Below are positions 11,089-26,000 of a DNA stretch of 64,000 bases, piece by piece; positions within the stretch are counted from its first letter, which is position 1; every line of letters begins with the position of its first letter. Location of the stretch: assembly GCA_037447655.1 (NCBI GenBank), contig JBBHKE010003298.1, positions 115,382 to 179,381 on the forward strand, written 5' to 3'. The stretch is from Zygnema cylindricum (Eukaryota; Streptophyta; Zygnematophyceae; Zygnematales; Zygnemataceae). The notes under the pieces are model-generated. The model was given only the letters and a program-made list of their open reading frames with translations. It did no database searches and was not told where the DNA came from. Position numbers and translations under genes: made by a program.

Positions 11089-14000
11089 GTAAGACACATG
11101 ACACTATGGTTGTGTTGCACAAGAAAAAGTCGTATAAACGGATATGGTTCGGAATAATCATTATATTAAATAGGGGAGGGAGAGGAAAAGGAAAAGGGGG
11201 GGGAGGAGGAAGGGGGATTGTAGGTGGAAAAATGGGAGGGGTGGAGGGAAGAGAGGGGGAGGGGAGAAAATAGGGGGAGAGAGAGGGACGAGGGAATAAA
11301 AGCACAAAGAGAGAGGGAAGTTAAGGATAGGGGAAAAAGGGAGAATTCGGGTGAGGAAAGGGCGAGGGAAGGGCAGAGGAGGAAGCATCAGATCCGGAAG
11401 ATCCGGCATGGATCGATGGATCGAACAGGATCGAAGAAGAGGGAGGGGTCAGGGCTTGCGAGAGAGGGAGGTTGGGATTGGCCAATCAAAGGATCAAAGG
11501 AGATGAAAATTCGAGGAGATGAAAGGGAGGGAGAGCAATGCTGGGGTGGGGGCATCGAGGGGCGGGGATAAGAGGGTGAAAGGAGATAGCAGATCGAGGG
11601 GAAAGGGGATGGTGTGGGGGGAGGGAGGAGGCGAGAGAGGGAGAGGGTTTGTTAGCGGGAGGGGGAGAGGAAGGGAGAGCTGGGCAGGCTGAGAGTATTA
11701 ATAGTACTAATGTAGTAGTATTATTCTAATGATATAAATAGTATATATATTGATACAAATGATAATAATCTAAGCGATACTGATACTATAATTATTGATG
11801 ATATTAATACAGCTGAAACTAATACCGATGATAGTAATAACTAATGATACTAATTCTAATGATACTAACAGCAATAATACTAACACTACAAGGACTCCTA
11901 AGTGCTACTAATACTTTTATTCTTGATGTACTTACTAGTGATATTAATGATACTAATACTAAATGTTGCTGACAATAATAATAAACATATAAATAATTAC
12001 TAATAGTTACTAATTAGAAAAATAATGATAATAGTAATATGTATATTCAACATTGAACATCAACAAATAATATAACAGTAATGATAATAATAATAATTAT
12101 TACAATAATCAAAATAAAACATAGTAATATTAATGACAATAAATGTAAAGAAAATATCAATAGGGGATACTAAAATTCTAAGTAAAAAGTATTTATTAAG
12201 ATAATCATAATAATAAAATAATAAATCAAAAAGATAAAAAAAATATAAATCAATTTATCACAAAAAATTTAGTAAGCAATTCATAATGATATTAATTAAT
12301 AACGAGCTATAACTATCACTGGTAAAACATAAATATCTTATGTTAAAAATCAAAACTTTTCATTTTTAGTTATAACAATTTAAATGTTCGGAAAAAACCT
12401 TAAATTATTAATAGAAAAAATTTACGATTATTTTTTGTTAATTTTTTACGTTGATTTTTAACATTTGTAGTTTCTTGTTATAAAGTTTCACTATTTTTTT
12501 TTCTATCTATTCAATTTTTGGTTATCGAAATCCAAGTGATTTTATTTTTGGTAAAATTTGAATAAATAAGTGATAAACTATGGCAATGGGGTAAAAAGCA
12601 GGTGAGTGAGTGGGTTGCGTTTGGGTTAAACAGAGAGGGAGTCAGGGGTTGTATGTGAACAAACTCAACAATGTCTTTGAAAATTGTAAACGCAATTAAT
12701 TTTTTCCTTGATATTTTTTTCTGAGTTTGAGTTTTTTATTATTTTTTGCCAGTTTTATTTTACGATTGGTTTTGTTGATGCCCATTTTCACAGGTCTCTA
12801 TTTTCCAACCAGTTGAGTGGAAGTATTTCATCGTCCATCGGTCAACTAACCTATCTCTACTGGATGTAAGACACTCTCCCTCAAATACCCTTATACTCAT
12901 TACTACCCACAAAAATTGTAAAATACATGACACTATTGTTGTGTTACATATAAAAAGTGGACTAATTGAAGATGGTTTGTTGCAAAAAGCAATTCACAAT
13001 ATGTTAAATTTTGAAAATTGTCAAAAGAAAATTTATTTCATTTAAATTTTGAGATTTTATTCGGATCGAACAACCTAATTAAAGAAAAAACGTTCTGATC
13101 AAATAAAACCGGGATGGCGGGGCTTTGAATGAAAAAGGACAATCCAGGAGGGGGAAGATCGTGAAAGAAAATGGAAGCGGGAGATGAGAACACCGACCGG
13201 GGAGACCGGAGGAGATCAGAAAAAAGATCTGGGAGGGAGGAAAAGGACAAAATCGACAAAGAGAGAGTGGAAAAGTGGAGGGGAATGTGGAGGAGAAAGG
13301 GGGGAAATGACAAAAGAGGAAGGATCAAGGATGATGAACCGAAGATCAATCAGGCAATTTGCGTGAACAATGAATGATGACAGGATGGGAGTTGAAAGCA
13401 AAACGGGATGAACAGATCGGATGATGAGCATAGGCACGATTGCTGAAAAATGGGAGGGATAACTGATTGGTCGGGGAAGGAAAAGGGGGTCAGTCGATGG
13501 AGGGGGGGTGGAAATGATTAGTTGGTTTAAAAGGGAATGAAGAAGAGGTCAGAAAGATGGAAAAGAATGATGGAAGAAGAGAGAAAGAGATGGTTAAAAA
13601 GAGATGTAAGCGATTTTGAGTTTGCATTTTTGATGTCATAAATTGCTTCCTTCCATCTGTTACTTCTTTTGTTCTCCAATGCTTATTATAAATTTAACGT
13701 TCACCATTTTGCAGTGATGGAGCTTACAGCATGTTTTCTACCTTGTTTCTTGAAGCTGTACCTCTCTCTCCTATAAATTGAAATTTTGGATTGGTTTGTT
13801 GATTCTTGGATCTTATCTCTGTTATTATGGGCGCATCTTGAATTTTATCTTCTGTGTTACTTATAAAATTCTTAGTCTGTTCAGATTCTATTATAATCTA
13901 TTATCTGTTTTTTACTTTAGGATTTTTGTCCAATAGTATGTATTTTAAATTACCTATTTTCTCACCATTTTAGAAAGGATCACTAGATCTCCCATTATCT

Positions 14001-17000
14001 TTTAAAATTATATTTTTTTCTATTTTGACCAGCGTTATTTTAACATCACAAATTGTGTAGCCTTCACCTCGAGCACCTTTCGGTTCCATCTTCTATGGGC
14101 TTTGCCCACTTTTTAAATTGAACACTTTGCTACCAAATACCTTAAATTGCTTAAAATCAAGGTTTTCTACCATTTCATAAGCCAAAGGGTGTTTTACCAT
14201 CCTGATTTATTCTCGTTCTTAGTTGTTATTTGATATGACTGGCGCAATTCTGGCCTTGCTACAAACTACTGCTACAAACTATCAGCTTGTGATGAATCCC
14301 TTTTTCTTTGAGGTACATGGAAAATTTAGATGATACATATTCTCCTCCGTTGTTTATTTTAATTTGGAGAATAGGCGTTTCGTCAAAGTCTTGTTCCAAG
14401 TCTTGAATTATATGAAAAGTGAAAGTACTTCCGATTTTTGTTTCACAAAGTATACTTTTGTATACCTAGACCAATATCAAAAGTTGTTATCATGCATTTT
14501 TTCCCGCCAAGTGTTTTTTTTTTTGGCTACACCCCCACATCCGAGTGTACTAGTCCGATAATTTTTCAGTGTTAATGCTAATTTTTTTAGAAATGGCAGC
14601 TTATGTATTTTTCCAAGTCACACCCATTATAAGTATAAGGCTAACTTTCTCTTTCAAAATCTAGACCATCTACTATTCCATAGTTTTGCATTTTTATAAG
14701 TTTATCATCGTGAACATGATTGAGTCTTGAATGCCACAGTTTGTTATAAGACATAACAGTTTTGTACAATCAATAAGAAGGTTTGGCATTATCACTCAAA
14801 GTAAGATCAAACACATTATTGAGCCCTAGTACTCCCTCAATCAATTTTATTCCATTCTTGCTCACTACATATTTGTCTCCATTGATCACTATTTTATGTC
14901 TTTTCTTAGCTACATGGGAAGTGGAAAACATATTTTTCATACATCTTGGGACATACAAAACATCCACTAATATCCTAGGTGCATCTCTCTTTTGTATTTT
15001 GGATATTAATACAACTTTTCCTTTGGCCAAGGAGACCTCAATGGTTCTTACAATATATCTTTCAATGTGGAATAAGTTAAAACTGAAAGTCTGTTATCCC
15101 CTTGAATTTGCTCCCTCCAGTCTTAGTAGTCAAGCAGTAGAGCTCGGATGGGTATGGTGTCACCTCCTCCTAAGTGGGTGATGCATTCCCACTAAGTAAG
15201 ACCTCTTCCTTTGGTTGAGCTTTGTTTCCTCTTCCTTTGGTTGAGGTTTTTTTCCTCCTTTCTCAGCTGCCATTTTTTTAGAGAAGTGGCGTATCGTTTT
15301 CAAATGTGCGATTTTGCCGTAGACAAAGCATGGGTATTTAGATTTTCCACTGTTGACACCTCCCCCAAGGTTAAACATTTTTACTATATCTGTGCTACTT
15401 GATGACTACTTGGTCTCCTCTAGTTTTTTCTCAATCGACTTGGAATCTTCCTGTTCGCCTATCCTGATAAGCGTCATATGAATTTGTTCCCCTTTATGCA
15501 TGGCATGCTTAAATTTTGAAGGTGAGAGCAAGCGGCCTTCCTTCGTGCCTTCGCCAGGTGGTTGCTTGCAAAGAACAAGTATTTTTCCTTACTACACCAT
15601 AAGTTCATTTTTTCTCCAATCGATCGACAAATTTAAATTTTAGAGCCACAGTTTGTTTAATTTGACGTCGTGCCCGTCAAGTGCGAGAACATGAAGAGGA
15701 TGAATCCACTTTTAGTCTCTTATGTTGAGCTCAAACGTTGGCCATCAACCAAAAAACCGTATAGTCATCCTTTGATGGATGCAAAGTCACCTTGAAAAAC
15801 CTCGAAGGCTCTTTGGCTTATAAAACTCCTAGATGCTTCGAATGGACCTAGAACTTCATTTGGACCCCGACATATTGGCGTTAAAATTTTAAAAGCCCCG
15901 TCGCCATCTCTTTAAGCCACAAAACGTTTATTTGACAACTCTTTCTCGTATTGACAAACACTCCTTTGCCATGTGGTCGGGAAAGCCGCATCGGAACAAA
16001 ACCCATCTTGCCTCCTCTTTCGATGCTCTTCTTTGAAAGATTAAACCTCGGATTTTTCTTTTTTGTCTTTGAAAGAGCTTTGCGTTCCTCGTCAATCTCT
16101 TCCATGGCACAAAATTCTAAGGGATTTGAAGAATTGTTGCGTTTCCCGAAAGAATAATTTGGGTTTTCTCTCTTTCGAAGACTAAAGTCGATGTAGGCCG
16201 TTCCAAGTAACAATTTAAATCCGTAAATGGTAGGTCGCTACCATCACGTGCACGCCATTGCTCCACATCTCACCAAATGGAGGTCTTGAGTCCTCTCATG
16301 TATTTATCGCTCGCCTCCTTTTCGTTCATCATGGGTATTTGCACTTAAAGCTCCAAAAACGTTTTTGAAAACTTCGTCAACTATAAATTTTGCTTGAGGA
16401 TTACGATGTTGTCAAGGTCCATTTTAATTGTATTTACGAGTTGCCATGCTTGAATGAGTCCTTTCTTGAATGCCTCCCAATAGTTTGCAAACTTGTTGCT
16501 TTCCGTCATGTTGCGCCACCTCCCAGTGGTGAGAGGGAGAGGGAGAGAGGGAGAGAGTGAGAGGGATAGATACAGAAAGGGTGAGGGAAATGGAAAGGGA
16601 GGTAAAAGTGAGGCAACGTGGAGGAGAAAGGAGACGGGGGAATAGAGTTATTTTATGATTAATTTTGTGAATGTCTAATGTCATAGAATTTTGAATTTGT
16701 ACGGTTTTTGACTTTTTTACAAAATTGCATTACTTATTTAGTTTTTTAAATTCTCGTTAAATCTGTGTACTTTTTGTGTCGGGTATAATTCACAACAATT
16801 GCACAAAAATGTACAAAAATATACGGAAATGTACGGAAAATGTACATCGATAACCTACATCTAGGGTAGAGAGACAGAGAGATATTTGAAATGTTGTCGA
16901 AATATGTTTCGTTTCATTTTTATTAGGATCGGACTCTCATTATGCGGTCTCAAAAACGTACGGATATGTTTACTGGTTGTCGTGTTTGCCATTGGTTGGC

Positions 17001-20000
17001 GTATTTAATGTCGGGTTAGTAAACGACATTTTATTCGCGTGGCTCATCCTCCTTGGTACAATGAACGCAAAGTGTGAAAATATCTGTACTATCGATGGTA
17101 ATTAACGACTTTTACGATAAGTCAGAATGGCGTAATGGGGCGACAAACTGTGAAGGTCAAAAAATTTCAAACACAATGTGAAAAAGCCGCGTGAAACTTT
17201 GAAGGTGGGAGCATAACAGGATAATGTCGGTGGAGTTGCATCCACCTTGGCACAAGGCATATGGCCAATACGACGTGTCGGCACTTGATCATGCTTTTAT
17301 CGTGTATCTTTTTGCTCTTTACCACGTGGCCAAATTTTACATGTTCAATGTGTGCGTAATGTCCTCTTTGAGGTCACTAGCCACACACTGAAGGGTTCAA
17401 TCAATGGCGTCTCAGTTTCTATAAAGAAAAACATCCGACGGTCAAGGTTTATGCCCATAACCTTGGAGAATTTCAGTAAAGATGTTTCACCCAACAAAAA
17501 AAAATGGTATGCAATGGTACGATAAAGTACGACCTTCAGTAAACAACCCCCACTTTTGCGCTAATGGAAGTTTGCCCTAGGTTGTAGTAGTTTATTATAT
17601 TAAATATTATTTATTTTTTCATTTTTTACATAAAGTCAAAGTCAATCAATGCATTTAAGAAAAAAAATGAATTTTGTTCCGTGAGCATATTCATTATTAA
17701 AAGGCGTTTCATGCCTGCGCATAAAACGAATGAAACCTTTACGCCTGATGTCACAGATTTTTATCTCACAACAATTTTAGTGGAAGCATTCCATCGTCCA
17801 TCGGTCAAGTGACAACACTTCAAGTTTTGTAAGACACATAACACTATCACACTAGTCAAAATAATAATAATCATAGTTATAATAATAATAATATAATAAC
17901 AATAATAATAATAATGAAAATAATAATTGTAACTATAATAAAATTAATAATACTAGCAATAATTATAATTATAATAATAATAAAAATAATAAAAATAATT
18001 ATTAATAATAATAATACTATTTTTAGAAATAATGATATCAATAAAAAACAAAAAAAAATTATAAACAATATTTGAAATAACAAAAAAAAATAACAATAAT
18101 AATAATAATGTTTAAAATAAAGAAAACCTTCATTTTAATGAAAACAATAGAATGAAATTATTTTTTCTTTATTTTTTACATTGAATTCTATGATTTTTAT
18201 TTACTTTTTTTATTATTCTTTTGATTTTTGTTTCAACCTATACGACTTTTATGATAGAAATACCAATGATTTTATTTTTTATATAACTCTAAAAGACAGT
18301 AGAAAGTTGTGGCGATTTAGGGGAAAAAGAATGGATGAGGGGTATGCGGTTGAAGGTTTAAATGGGGTGAGAGTCCGGGTGTATAGATTAAAATGCGATG
18401 TTATCTTTGAAAATTGTAAACTAATTTTTTTTTCCCTTGACCGTTGTTTTGTTTCAAAAAATAATTATGTTCGGTTTTGTCGATGCTTATTGTCTTAGAG
18501 ATCTATCTTTTAACAATTTGAGTGGAAGCATTCCATCGTCGTTCAGTCAATTAACACGTATATATTCCATGTAAGACACACTTCCTCCTATACCCTAACA
18601 TACTCGTAAGTCCTCAAAAAATTGTAACTCATACGACATCATGGTTGTGTTGCGCGTCAAAAGTGGTCTAGTTGAAAATGGTTTGTTGCGGATTCCGGCA
18701 TTATCAAATCTTTTGATCAAAAAACATCAAAGAGGGCGATAATCAGAAAACGGCAAATGAAATCGATCGGACAAAATCAATCGAGATCAGGATCAACCGA
18801 TCGAATCAAAGACGTCCGCTGGTCCATGGAGCAATCGGCATCCATGCAAGAATGATAAATCAGGCAAAGAAAGGATCGGACAAAGAGAGGAAGTGCTTTG
18901 AGTAAAATTGACGTCGAGGAAAAGATTTGTTTAAATCACATCTGGATTGAAAACCTTGGATTTACTATTTCACTTTTCCCTTCTATATGTTAACGATTTA
19001 TTTTCTTATTGGTTTGCAATAAGGATAGAGGTGACGAGACCAATTTTATGTGGTGTGGAAACAATACAATTTTTTTTCTTATTTAATCCAATTATTAGCA
19101 ACTTATTTTTTTTGTCTTGCTCATGCTTTTGTTGTATTTGTTATTTAACTAATCTGAAATAAAACTGTTTGTTCGAAGCATGGGAAATCAAAGAGGTCGG
19201 GGTGCAAAAGATAAGATATGAATATACATATATTCATAACCTACAAGCACGTGTGTGGAGGTATTAAAAAAACCATTCAAAATTCGACATCATTGGTGGA
19301 CAATTTTCTAATGTTTTTTTTTGAATATCGATGGGTGTTGTTGGAAAAATTGATGTATTGGTTTCATGTTATTCTTTCGTTTTTTTTTTTTTTTTTGTAA
19401 ACACGACCAAAATGAGTAAGATTGTATTCAATTAGGGAAAACGAGGGAGAGTTGGAAGTGGCGGAGGAGGCGAGGGTGCATGCCGACAAATGCAATTGCG
19501 TGTGGCGAATTGATGTCCAAATCTTTCTCTTGAAACCCAATATTTCTTTTAGAATTTTTAATACATTTAGCTTAAGTTTTTTAATAACTCTATTTGTGGA
19601 TGCCCGGTGTCACAGGGATCTTACAAATAATCAGTTGAGTGGAAGCATTCCATCGTTGAAGTCACTTTTCGGATCTTATTTGTAAGACACATGACGATAT
19701 GATCGTGTTATATTTCAAATGTATTATAAATGGAAAAGGTTTGTTGCAAACAATAGTTCATTGCAACAAAGTTTGACAAAGGAAAAGCTTTCTTTTCTAA
19801 ACGTTCATTTTTATTTTACTCTTATTTTTATTGTTATTGCTGGCAACCTAATTATAGAAATTTATTCTTGATCGAGGAAATTAAGAGGGAGGGCGGAGGA
19901 GGAGCGGGGGAGTAGAAAAAATGGGTGCGGGTGATAGGGCTATTAGTGGATCATGATTGAAATACATGTGAATTTGAAAACCAACGTTTGAACAATGTGT

Positions 20001-23000
20001 ATTTATGCTTCTAGTTTTAAGTGGTTTTTTATATTAGGGTAGTTTTAGTTGGTTCTAATATAATGGCTTGCACGTTGTTTCTATTTTTCCATCAAAGAAA
20101 AAAGAATGAAAAGGGGGATATAGGGGGTGAGAGGGAGGCTGGGGACGGGGGAAAAGGGAGAGAAGGGGAAAAAATGAAGAGAGAAGGGAATAGAGGGAGG
20201 AGAGAGGAAGGAAAGACTGAGGGAAAACAGGGAAAGAAAACGACTGGGGGGAGGGAAGAGAGTAGGTGGTTAGAGGGAGATGGGGAGAGGATGAGAGAGG
20301 GTAAAGGAAGGGATGAAAGGGAGAGAAGGGGAGAGAGAGAGGGAGAGGGGGGGGGTAGAGTAAAACGGTTGAGGAAAAGGGAGGGGAAGGGGAGAGGAAA
20401 AAGGAAGGGGAAGAGGGATAAGGTGGGGGGAGTGAAATGAAAAGAAAGAGTAGGAGTGGGGGAAAAGTGGCGAAGGGTTGAGAGGAAGCGGCAAAGAAGA
20501 GAGATCCGAAAGGGGAGAAAGGCAAAAGGAAAAAGAATAGGGAGAGGGAGAGAGAAAGAGAAGGATGGAACGGTGGAGGGGGAAAGCAGTAGAGGAAGAA
20601 GGAGAGAGGGGTGGAGGGGGAGAAGGTGAGAGGAGGGTGGGAGGGGTAAAGAGGAAGGGATAAAGGTAGAGGGAGAGATAGAGGGAGGGGGTAGGGTAGA
20701 GGTAGGTGAAGAAGGGGAGAGAGGGAGAGGTAGTGGAAGAGGAAAACGGAGAGAGAGTAGCTGAAATAAAGGGATACTGTGAGGGGGAGTAGGAGGAGAG
20801 GGAACAGGGAGAGGAAGAGGGGGAGTAGGAAGAATAGAGGGAGAGGGAGAGTGAGAGAGCGAGGAAGGGTGAAAGGTGGAGAGAGGGAATGAAAACGCAA
20901 AAAGGAGAGAAAGAAAGAAAGGTAGAGAGAGATAGTGACAGAGAGGGGAAAGAGAACGAGGATGTTGAGGGAGAGGAAAAAGGAGAGGGCGAGTAAGATC
21001 GAGAGGAAGAGGGGGAGAGAAGGGGAGGAGAGTGATTGAGAGTGTGGAGGAGATGGAGGGCAGAGAATGATGGAAGCAAAAGGTAAAAGGGTGAGGAAAT
21101 GAGAAGGCGAGGGAAGGGGAGAAAAAGGGGGGAGTAGGAGGCGAAGGTTAAAAGTAGTCAGAGGGAGAGGAAATGGGAGAGAGAGAGGGATTTAGAGCTG
21201 GTTATGAAGAGAGAGTGAGAGGGAAAGGGAGAGGAGGATAAAATTGGGGGTTTGGAGGGAGAAGGGGAGATGGAGAGGAAGAGAGAGAGGGGGGGGGGGA
21301 GAGAGTGGGGGCGAGGGGGAGGGGGAGGAGGAGGGGAGGCAAAGGGGGACGGACAAGCGGAGGAGATGGGAGAAGGGAATTGCGCGGCCCAAGAGTAGGG
21401 AGAGGGTGAGGGAGAGGAGAGAGTTAGAGAGGGAGGGAGAGGGAGAGTGAGAGGGCGAGAGGTAGGGAGAGGAGGGAGAGGGAGAGGTAGAGGGAGAAGG
21501 ATAGGGTGAAAGAGTGGGAGATAGAGAGAGTGAGAGGAAAAGGGGGAGGAGATAGAAAGGACGAGGGAGAGAGAGTGACAGAAAGGGTTTAGGGTTGGAG
21601 GAAGATAGTTATAGAGGTGGAGGGAGACGGATAGGAAGAGATGGAGAGAGGGAGATGGCGAGAGGGGGAGAGGTTGAGTGGGGCATAGGGGGAGAGGAAG
21701 AGGCAGAGGGGAGACAATGCAAGAGGGAGAAAGAGAGGGAGAGATGGAGAGGGAGGGGTGGGAAGGAGAATATGGAGGTGGAGAACCAGAGTGACGAGGA
21801 TAAAGAGGTATAGAGAAGGTGAGAGGGGAGGGATACGGAGGTAGTGGGAGAGAGAGGGGCAGAAGGATAACGGGAAATAGGGTCAAGAGAGATGAGCGGA
21901 GGGAGAGAGGGGGTGAGTGGGAGAGTGGGGAAGAGGGGGAAGTGGAGTGGGAGAGGAGGATAGAGGGAAGTGGCAGAGAGGAACAGTAAAGGAGAGTGAG
22001 AGGGAGAGGAAGTTTGAGAGTGAGAGGATGAGGGGAATCGGAGGTGGAGGGGGGAATGTGAAGAGCTTGATGGAAAGGGAGAAGGAGCAAGAGGTGGAGG
22101 GGGAGTGTGAAAGGGAGGGGGAGAGAAAGAGGGAGAGGGAGAGCGTGAGGGGGGTTGGTATGAACAAAGGGAGGGGGAGTATGCGGGGGATAGTGATAGG
22201 GAGAGGAAGCGGTGAAGATGGAGGGGGAGCGTGAGATATAGTGGGCGGGACAGGTAGGGGGAGTGGGAGGTGGATTGAGAATAGGAAACAGAGGGAAACG
22301 GGGCTTGGGATATAGAGCGGTAAGGCGAGAGAGAGGTGAAGGATGAGGTGTAGTGAGAGGGTGGATGGGCGAGATGGGGGGTTGGTGGGAGGTGGGGAGG
22401 GAGTAGAAAGGGCAAGGAGTGGAAGAGAGAGAGGGGGAGGGAGAGGTAAAGTGAGGTGGAGAGGGAGAGGGAGAGGGAGAGGGAAAGGGAGAAGGAGAGC
22501 GAGGGGGAAAAGCGTGGGAGCGGGACAATGAGAGGAAATGGGTTAGGGAGAGGGAGAGGTAGAGGGAGAGGGATAGGGAGAGGGAGATGGAGAGTTAGAG
22601 GGAGAGGGAGAGGGAGAGGGAGAGGGGGAGGGAGTGGAAGATGGTGAGGGAGAGGAAGATGGAGATGCAAAGGGAGGGGGAGAACGAGAGGGAGAGCAGG
22701 AAAGAGAGATAGAAAAAGAGGGAGACGAAGATGAAGAAGAAAAAGAGGGAGATGCAAAGGGAGAGGGAGAGGGAAAGAAAGAGATAGGGGGAGAGGAGAG
22801 GGAATTTTGATTGAAATAGATACCGATTGAAAACCTTACATTTTGCAAATGTGTTTGTTTCATTCTGTTTTGCGTTTCGTATAATACTTTGATGATTATT
22901 TTCTTTACGAAATAAAGCAAAAGGTGGGGAGGAGCGTGACAAAATCTATGTGGTGTGAAGTTTTTGGTTTGTTTTGTTTTGTTGTTTTTTTTTTTCTTTC

Positions 23001-26000
23001 ATCGTCTTCTTTTTCAATGGTTTTGCACTTTTTTATGTTTATGATTCTATTATCACTAAATTTTTCATTAGTCGCATTCATTTCCAAAAAACTTATTCAG
23101 TATTTACATTATTTATGTGTAACTATTTTTCTAATGTTTGTTTAGGTCATATAACATGATTTTAATAATTTCTTTAATAATTTAAAAAAAATAATACGAT
23201 AATAATAGCAATAATGGTCATAATAATTGCCCTAATAATCATAAGGTATCTTGTAAAAAAAATAAAATCAAATATACTAGTAATTGTTAATTTGATTGGT
23301 AAAACGCAATGCAAGTAAATACTAAATAATATAAGTAATTAACATTAAAATATATATATATTTAAAATCAACGAAAAAAATTAAATATTAGCTGCAATAA
23401 TAAGTAATAATAATAATGAACTACAAATAATAAAAAACAAGCAATAATAAAGATATAGTTTTAGAATATGTAGCAATAAAAATAATGGATGTTGAATCCT
23501 TAAAAACGAAATCTTAATGTTAGATAAAAGTAATGTATATATATATATATATATATTATAGCATTTCATCAACGAACCATGACGTTTTATTTTTTAAAAC
23601 TGATGTTTTCCCTTTGTAATACTTAACTTTTTTTTTGTTTACATCTAAGAATATTTAGTCATAAAAAATTGGTTGATGGCGGAGAGGGGCTAAACGGGTG
23701 AGGGCAATGGAAACGGCACCAATTTTATATTCAAACATCACTCTTTTAAAATGTATTTTTGTTTCTCCTGTTTTTTAAATGAAATTTCATCATTTTAAAC
23801 AGTCATTTTTGGTGTGTTCTGGATTTTGAACTTGTCCAAGCAGCAAATCAAGAGTTGACATTTTTAGAAAACATCATTGTTTCAAAATTGCCCATAAAAA
23901 GTAAAAATTGTCGGTTATAAAAGCATCATTCATATTTCTAATAAAATTTCCCTTTAATTAGTTTTAGTTTCAAGCGACTATTTAATATGTAGTAAAACTG
24001 ATGATATGATTATATGACATGAAGAGTTGTGTTTGCGTCTTTTGTATATCTTGTTGAACATGAATCAAGGTTGATGCCTTTTCAAACATCTTTTTTTTTT
24101 AAGTTCTATCATAGATTTTTATGGCTTCCGGGTAAGTTTTTTTTACGATGGTGAACCATGTTTACAGGAATGTTTCAAGCAACTACTTCACAAAGGTGGT
24201 AACCACAAGCGACTGGCCACCATCTTGTGACGAGTTATCTAAAAATTGCCTATTTGGCCGAAACCTCCCAACCGAGTGTCCATCCAGCAAACAAAAAAGT
24301 AAAAGCGATTGTAAAGATTTTTGCAACGCGACCCAACCAGGAGGCCCTTGTGGGGGAAGTGGTATTTGCTCTCGTGGCGTGAATGGGACATCGTGTGCAT
24401 GCAAAAAAGGCTACAGCAACCGAGCGAACAAGTTCGCTTGCAAATGTATGTCTCTTTTTGATGAAAAGCGGATTGATAACCATGGTATTATCCACAAATA
24501 AAAATGATTGGCTGTTTTTTTTTTTTTTTTTTTTTTCTTGTGCATGATGTTTCCTATGCGTAATTGAAAACGAAGTCTTTGTATATATGGGTAATATTCA
24601 GTTTTATAGTTTTTTAAAACAACAAAAAAATTAGTCATAAGCTACGAGTTTCATCTAATCAATGAGATATGTTCATCTCCATTAATTCCAATTTGGACTT
24701 TCAATGACTCAAATGGTATGCTATTTTGTATAAAATAGTCATTTCGATCAGCTAACATACGAGGGAAAACAAAATTATAAATGAAACTTAAAAATAATTG
24801 CCAAAAATGCTAAAATTCAGTTATCCATATTCTTAGTTTAAGCATTTTGCTTTCCGTTGATTTTTTGAACAAAACAATTTCAATCTTTAAAAAGTTTTAA
24901 TTCTTCATCTTGATTCACATATGACGGTCGATTTTGTACATGAAATACATCAATGTACGTTTTCTGATTTTGTTGGTCAAAAAATCAGCCAGTACAAAAT
25001 AATAAAATTTTTGCCGACATATGTACTATGGTCCGCGTTATATTGCTCAAAAATTTGAAACATTTTGAGTTTCACGTATTTGCCATCGGATACAATATTT
25101 TTTTTGCATATAATGAACTTGCTTAAGCTATTATTACGAACCACTTTTTTTGGCTTTTGTTTGAAAAAAGTTTACATGTGTGGAAAAAGGTTCCAAAAAG
25201 TTGACTTCTAATCGATTGAGTGTAAGAGGAAAAAAATACAGGAGCCAAATGATTTTAGCACTCGACAATTGTAGTATTGTCGGTTGTTGAATTCTACAAC
25301 AAATATTTTTGGATAGTTCTAAAACAGCTAACGTTGTGATATAGGTTCAAAAATGGGAGTTAAGATATTGGGATAAAATGAAAAACATGGGAAATAATTC
25401 CGCTTTTTACAGCTGAATGCCGGACATTTAAGATTTTACCAATTTTTTCACCCAAGTTAATTGTCAATATTCTGATAATTGCACCAAAATTATACCATAA
25501 TCAACCCCTGTACTATGTAAATGCTCATTGTATCAAGCTTTATCCAGTTTTTTGTTATTTTTTAAAGTTTCTATATGATTTTTATAGATGGACGTTTTGC
25601 TCTCAGGTTTTAAATTTTTCCTGTTAAAAACATTTCCATTGCGATTAACATGAAGTCTGTTTTTTTTATTTATCTCGTAGAGCGTCAACCAATCAAATTT
25701 TAATATGAATTCAGCAAACTATAGGTCATAAATACCATGACCGCAATATGAACTTAAATCATAAAAAAATGCACAAAAAACACATGCTAATGTAACAATC
25801 CATAATTGTTTTTATTTTGTAAATAAAAGTAAGTGGAAGTAAAATCATATTCAAATAATATACAAATACCTCAATAAACCGCAATTGTGAAAAACTCTTC
25901 TCGTTTGCTTTTTACTTTTTTCTTTTAGACTTTTTTTCTGGTTAACAAAATGAAGTATAGAACTAAACTAAAACAACAAAATCATTCGTATGAAAGGTTT

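Noticed and set aside
11054-11409. Minus-strand Pro/Leu-rich frames
   Set aside because: Same composition artefact over the GA tract after LRR exon a; one overlaps the LRR exon antisense.
17877-18083. Ile/Leu/Phe-rich minus-strand frame resembling a membrane protein
   Set aside because: Translation of an AAT trinucleotide tract.
21158-22528. 456-codon minus-strand open frame (and 382-, 281- and 269-codon neighbours)
   Set aside because: Composition is only Ser, Pro, Leu, Phe, His and Thr, from the GA-rich strand read in reverse; all frames are open because CT-rich DNA has few stop codons. No domain or splice support.
24183-24495. Minus-strand frames across the Cys-rich exon
   Set aside because: Shadows of the plus-strand exon, which has splice sites and conserved Cys spacing.
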